The notes under the pieces were generated by a model. It was given only the letters and a program-made list of their open reading frames with translations. It was not told the origin of the DNA and did no database searches. A DNA stretch of 19,145 nt from Myxococcales bacterium (GTDB lineage Bacteria > Myxococcota > Polyangia > Polyangiales > Polyangiaceae), in the NCBI GenBank assembly GCA_020430865.1, contig JAGQIY010000177.1, forward strand, positions 1 through 19,145, written 5' to 3'. Of this stretch, positions 17,009-19,145 are shown piece by piece (positions within the stretch are counted from its first letter, which is position 1; every line of letters starts with the position of its first letter). The position numbers were made by a program, and so were the translations under genes.

Positions 17009-17012
17009 CCTC
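17009..17012 (-). promoter_or_regulatory. ribosome binding site of the PEGA gene
   Basis: GAGG on the minus strand, five bases ahead of the ATG at 17003; good spacing and supports that start. Confidence 0.6.
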
Positions 17013-17149
17013 GAATGGTTTTGCGTTCGCGCCACCACGGGCGCGGATTGGTCGGCAGTGTGGGTGCGAATCTGTCCGCAGTGCAGAAGGTCTCTCGGGC
17101 TGCTCGGATGGGCGATAGGCCCGGACGTCGGAAAATGCAAGCTTCGCCT

Positions 17150-17175
17150 GGCTTCCTCGCGGTTTCGGAGGAGCC
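17150..17175 (-). terminator. possible terminator after the KQT-motif protein gene
   Basis: GGCTTCCTC (17150-17158) and GAGGAGCC (17168-17175) can pair with one bulged base around a 9-base loop, 11 bp beyond the leftward stop at 17186. No T-tract. If it is real, the PEGA gene downstream needs its own promoter in 17004-17149. Confidence 0.4.
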
Positions 17176-17185
17176 GCATCCAGCC

Positions 17186-18640
17186 TCAGAAGGGCGCGTC
17201 TCGGACGATCTTGCCGGGCGAGGGCGGAGTGGGCTTCGGCTTGGGCGGTGGGGTGGGTTTGGCGGTCGCTGCCGGCTTGCTGGCGGGTTTTGCGCTCGGC
17301 TTGGGCGCCGCGGTCTTGGCAGCAGGGGCCTTCGGCTTGGCGGCGGGCTTCGTCGTCGCGTCGGGGATCGGATCCGGTGCCTTCGCTTCGGGTTCGGCCC
17401 TCTCTGGCTCGTCCGCTTCGGCAGTGGCTTCGGGCTCCGGGGGCTCCGCTACGGGGTCCGGTTCGGCGGTGGCCGGCTCATTGGCCGCTGCGGTTGGCTC
17501 GGGCGTGGTGGCTGCCGCGGTCTCTACGGTCGCCGGCTTGGACGTGGCCGCGGGCTTTTCCGCAGGGCTATCCTCGTCGCCCTGAGTGAGGAAGTATGCG
17601 CCGCCGATCAAGACCACCGCGGCGGCTCCGATCAGCGCAAACTTCCCGCCCGAGCCGGAACTCCGAGTCGGCGGGACGAAGACGTCCTCGGCTTCCACCG
17701 TGACGCGTCGGCGCGGGGCAGGCTCGGCCGAAGCAGCCTTGCCAGGCCGTGCGGCGACCACTTTTTCATCTTCGTCCTCTTCGTCCTCTTCGTCCTCTTC
17801 TTCGTCTTCGTCCTCTTCGTCCTCTTCGTCGGCCTGGCTCGCCTGGGCCTTGTCGTCCTCGTTGTGGGCTGCCTGGGCCTGGTCGACCTTGTTGTGGGCT
17901 GCCTGGGCCTGGTCGACCTTGTCTTGAGTTGCCTGGGGCTCGTCCTCGTCCTGGGTTGCTCGCTCGCCTTCGTCGGTCTTGGCGGTCGCCTCGTCGTCAG
18001 CCTTCGGGGTCACCACTGGAGCGGCCAAGGACTCGGGCTTCTCGTCAGCCCGCGCCTCGGCGCCAGGCTCCTCGGCTGCTGGCGAAGCGGCGCTCGGCTT
18101 GGTGTCGGCAGGCTCGTCGCTGGCCTGGTCTCGTACAGCCTCGCCCTGTGCGGCGCTCTTGGGTTTCGCCTCAGGAGGCACCTTGGCTCCCGCGCTGGGT
18201 GGGGCCACACCGAGCAGGGTTTGCTTGGAGAGCGGCGTGTGCTTCGCCGTGTCCTTGCGTGGGTCTCGTTCGGGTTCGCTCGACTCGTCGGTTCCCCGGG
18301 GAACTTTCACCGCACCGAGGCCGAGCATGGTTTGCTTGGGGGCCGGGGGACCGTCCGCCTTCGCGTCCGGCTTCATCGCTTCCTCCGGCCGCTCCAGCTT
18401 CGCGACGCGGGGAGCGGAACCCGTGTCTTCTCGCGTGATCTTGGAGGGCGTTAGCCCAACGAGCGTTTGCTTAGGCGTCGGGGGTTTGCCGCCGGTGGCT
18501 ACTGCGGCCGACTCGTCGTCGTCCCAGACCGCTCGGAAGTCGTCAGACATCCGTTCGGCTTCTTCGGCGGTCAGGCCACCCACGCCAACCCAGTCAGACT
18601 TCGAGTCCGGGGGGCCGCCCGTTCCAGTGCTTTCGCCCAT
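17186..18640 (-). CDS. single-pass disordered membrane protein with three KQT[LM]xG motifs, 484 aa
   Basis: Not a family I recognise by name. Order: a Gly/Ser/acidic N-terminus, three motifs KQTLVGL (57-63), KQTMLGL (102-108) and KQTLLGV (139-145), an Ala/Glu/Lys/Pro disordered stretch, a 10-residue tandem repeat (241-260), a D/E-only run (271-292), a basic patch R-R-R (310-312), one membrane helix (about 333-352, ALIGAAAVVLIGGAYFL), and a 130-residue tail that is Glu/Pro-rich first (about 362-422) and Lys/Pro-rich later (about 431-470), ending K-I-V-R-D-A-P-F. Positive charges before the helix suggest N-in, C-out: motifs in the cytoplasm, the Pro-rich tail in the periplasm, rather like a TonB-style spanner but with no TonB domain. 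M31 (nt 18550) is an alternative start; neither start has a strong ribosome site. The PEGA gene follows on the same strand after 182 bp. Confidence 0.87.
   Translation of the reverse strand: MGESTGTGGPPDSKSDWVGVGGLTAEEAERMSDDFRAVWDDDESAAVATGGKPPTPKQTLVGLTPSKITREDTGSAPRVAKLERPEEAMKPDAKADGPPAPKQTMLGLGAVKVPRGTDESSEPERDPRKDTAKHTPLSKQTLLGVAPPSAGAKVPPEAKPKSAAQGEAVRDQASDEPADTKPSAASPAAEEPGAEARADEKPESLAAPVVTPKADDEATAKTDEGERATQDEDEPQATQDKVDQAQAAHNKVDQAQAAHNEDDKAQASQADEEDEEDEDEEEDEEDEEDEDEKVVAARPGKAASAEPAPRRRVTVEAEDVFVPPTRSSGSGGKFALIGAAAVVLIGGAYFLTQGDEDSPAEKPAATSKPATVETAAATTPEPTAAANEPATAEPDPVAEPPEPEATAEADEPERAEPEAKAPDPIPDATTKPAAKPKAPAAKTAAPKPSAKPASKPAATAKPTPPPKPKPTPPSPGKIVRDAPF
17765..17830 (-). repeat. 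simple-sequence GAG/GAC run encoding 22 acidic residues
   Basis: On the + strand this is a near-perfect CTC/TTC/GTC repeat (units such as GTCCTCTTC). It encodes residues 271-292 of the KQT-motif protein, all Asp or Glu. Such tracts are prone to slippage in steps of three bases, changing the length of the run without a frameshift. Confidence 0.85.
17831..17950 (-). repeat. 30 bp tandem repeat, two perfect and two degenerate copies
   Basis: The segments 17861-17890 and 17891-17920 are identical over 30 bp and encode K-V-D-Q-A-Q-A-A-H-N twice. Flanking units at 17831-17860 and 17921-17950 keep the same frame and share the central GCCTGGG core with changes elsewhere. The unit is a multiple of three, so copy-number changes keep the reading frame. 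Confidence 0.85.
18452..18472 (-). other. KQT motif copy 1 (KQTLVGL)
   Basis: Encodes residues 57-63 of the leftward disordered protein. Copies 2 and 3 lie at 18317-18337 (KQTMLGL) and 18206-18226 (KQTLLGV). Each follows a Pro-containing stretch (T-P, A-P, P-L-S) and sits in otherwise low-complexity sequence, so the motif is the conserved part. Confidence 0.8.
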
Positions 18641-18845
18641 GCGGTCCAGGCTAATACCGCGGAGCCCAACTTTCTACCGAAGTTCGCGGAGTGAAAGAGT
18701 GGGGGACGGCGGTGTCTGCCGTGGTTTCGGGGTGCGGGGCAGTCGCGACGCTCCGGTATTCGTTCAGGTTGAAACAATTCGATGCCACTCCACCGCTGTG
18801 GTGCTTTCCTTGCGCGAACCAGGGACTCGCCGCTATCTCACGAGG
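18641..18845. promoter_or_regulatory. 205 bp divergent intergenic region
   Basis: Lies between the leftward KQT-motif gene and the rightward lipoprotein gene. It contains the most AT-rich patch nearby (about 18755-18785, with TTGAAACAATT at 18769-18779) and is where both promoters should sit. No spaced -35/-10 pair is clear. Confidence 0.35.
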
Positions 18846-19145
18846 GTGGGCGCCAGAAGCTTTCGTCAGCGAGTTCAGCGCCCGGTGCTGCTTGGCCTGA
18901 GCCTCGGTCTCGGGGCGGCCTGTTCCAGGGAGCAGACGCCTGGGCAGCAACCCTCCGCTTCCTCGGCCGAAGCAGCGCAGGTGCAGGCGCCGCCCCGCAC
19001 GCGCGCCGAGTTGGTGGCCGAAGCGGACCGGTTCGCCGTGGCGGGAGAGCGTCAGGACGGGCCCGGGGGCGCGAAGCAACTAGACCAGGCTGCGCGGCTC
19101 CGGCGAGACGTGTGGCGGCGCTGGGGGCGGCGTGTGGATGCGCTC
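18846..19145 (+). CDS. N-terminus of a lipoprotein, cut by the window end (100 codons seen)
   Basis: An open frame with strong G/C third-position bias runs from GTG 18846 to the last base. It encodes a clear lipoprotein signal: a basic n-region G-A-R-S-F-R-Q-R-V-Q-R-P, a hydrophobic core V-L-L-G-L-S-L-G-L, and lipobox G-A-A-C with Cys at residue 26 (18921-18923). A Gln/Ser/Ala/Pro-rich linker follows, then a charged helix-rich start (T-R-A-E-L-V-A-E-A-D). The fold cannot be told from 100 residues. The frame stays open upstream and has other GTG codons at 18798 and 18801. GTG 18846 gives the most typical signal length, although GAGG directly abuts it with no spacing. Opposite-strand frame 18651-19079 is a shadow. 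Confidence 0.72.
   Translation, partial: MGARSFRQRVQRPVLLGLSLGLGAACSREQTPGQQPSASSAEAAQVQAPPRTRAELVAEADRFAVAGERQDGPGGAKQLDQAARLRRDVWRRWGRRVDAL

Noticed and set aside
17015..18454. 479-residue rightward frame opposite the KQT-motif gene
   Set aside because: Gly/Arg/Leu/Phe/Val low-complexity shadow of the Pro/Ala/Glu/Lys-rich leftward gene, which has a membrane helix, ordered motifs and sensible charge layout.

Overview
The window is GC-rich DNA with strong G/C preference at third codon positions. Its gene families are typical of predatory or soil delta-proteobacterial relatives (Myxococcota): TPR lipoproteins, a giant TPR protein, an FHA plus sigma-54 activator, a PEGA-domain TPR protein, and a Pro/Ala/Lys-rich single-pass protein. 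A myxobacterium of the Polyangiales type is the best guess. This is inferred from gene style only; no marker gene is present. I see no rRNA, tRNA, CRISPR array, transposase or phage gene.

Layout. The left edge holds the last six codons of an upstream gene, then about 520 bp with no convincing gene. A 306-residue TPR lipoprotein (541-1461) follows, then a 430 bp gap with hairpins. Next is an 11.3 kb gene (1892-13231) for a cytoplasmic protein of 3,779 residues made almost entirely of TPR-like helical pairs. It meets a leftward outer-membrane beta-barrel gene (13458-14231) tail to tail across a strong shared hairpin. Divergent from the barrel gene is an FHA/sigma-54 enhancer-binding regulator (14473-15744). 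That regulator converges, across another long hairpin, on a leftward PEGA/TPR membrane protein (15807-17003). Upstream of it, on the same strand, is a 484-residue disordered single-pass protein with three KQT-type motifs (17186-18640). At the right edge a rightward lipoprotein gene starts (about 18846) and runs out of the window.

How they may fit together. Every complete gene except the regulator appears to be a scaffold or envelope protein, and the regulator senses through an FHA domain. A reasonable reading is a cell-envelope or signalling assembly locus: outer-membrane anchored TPR lipoprotein, cytoplasmic giant scaffold, inner-membrane proteins spanning towards the periplasm, and a barrel. 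The co-function is inference from proximity. The genes are not one operon, because two pairs are convergent and two are divergent.

Most notable are three things in the sequence: (i) the giant protein ends in a domain that looks like an M48 metallopeptidase with its HExxH zinc motif destroyed; (ii) its TPR array has a 72-residue (216 bp) super-period, interrupted by four 89-residue hinge modules whose spacings fit 89 + 72n; (iii) the leftward disordered protein carries three near-identical K-Q-T-[LM]-[VL]-G-[LV] motifs, candidate phospho-threonine or docking sites.
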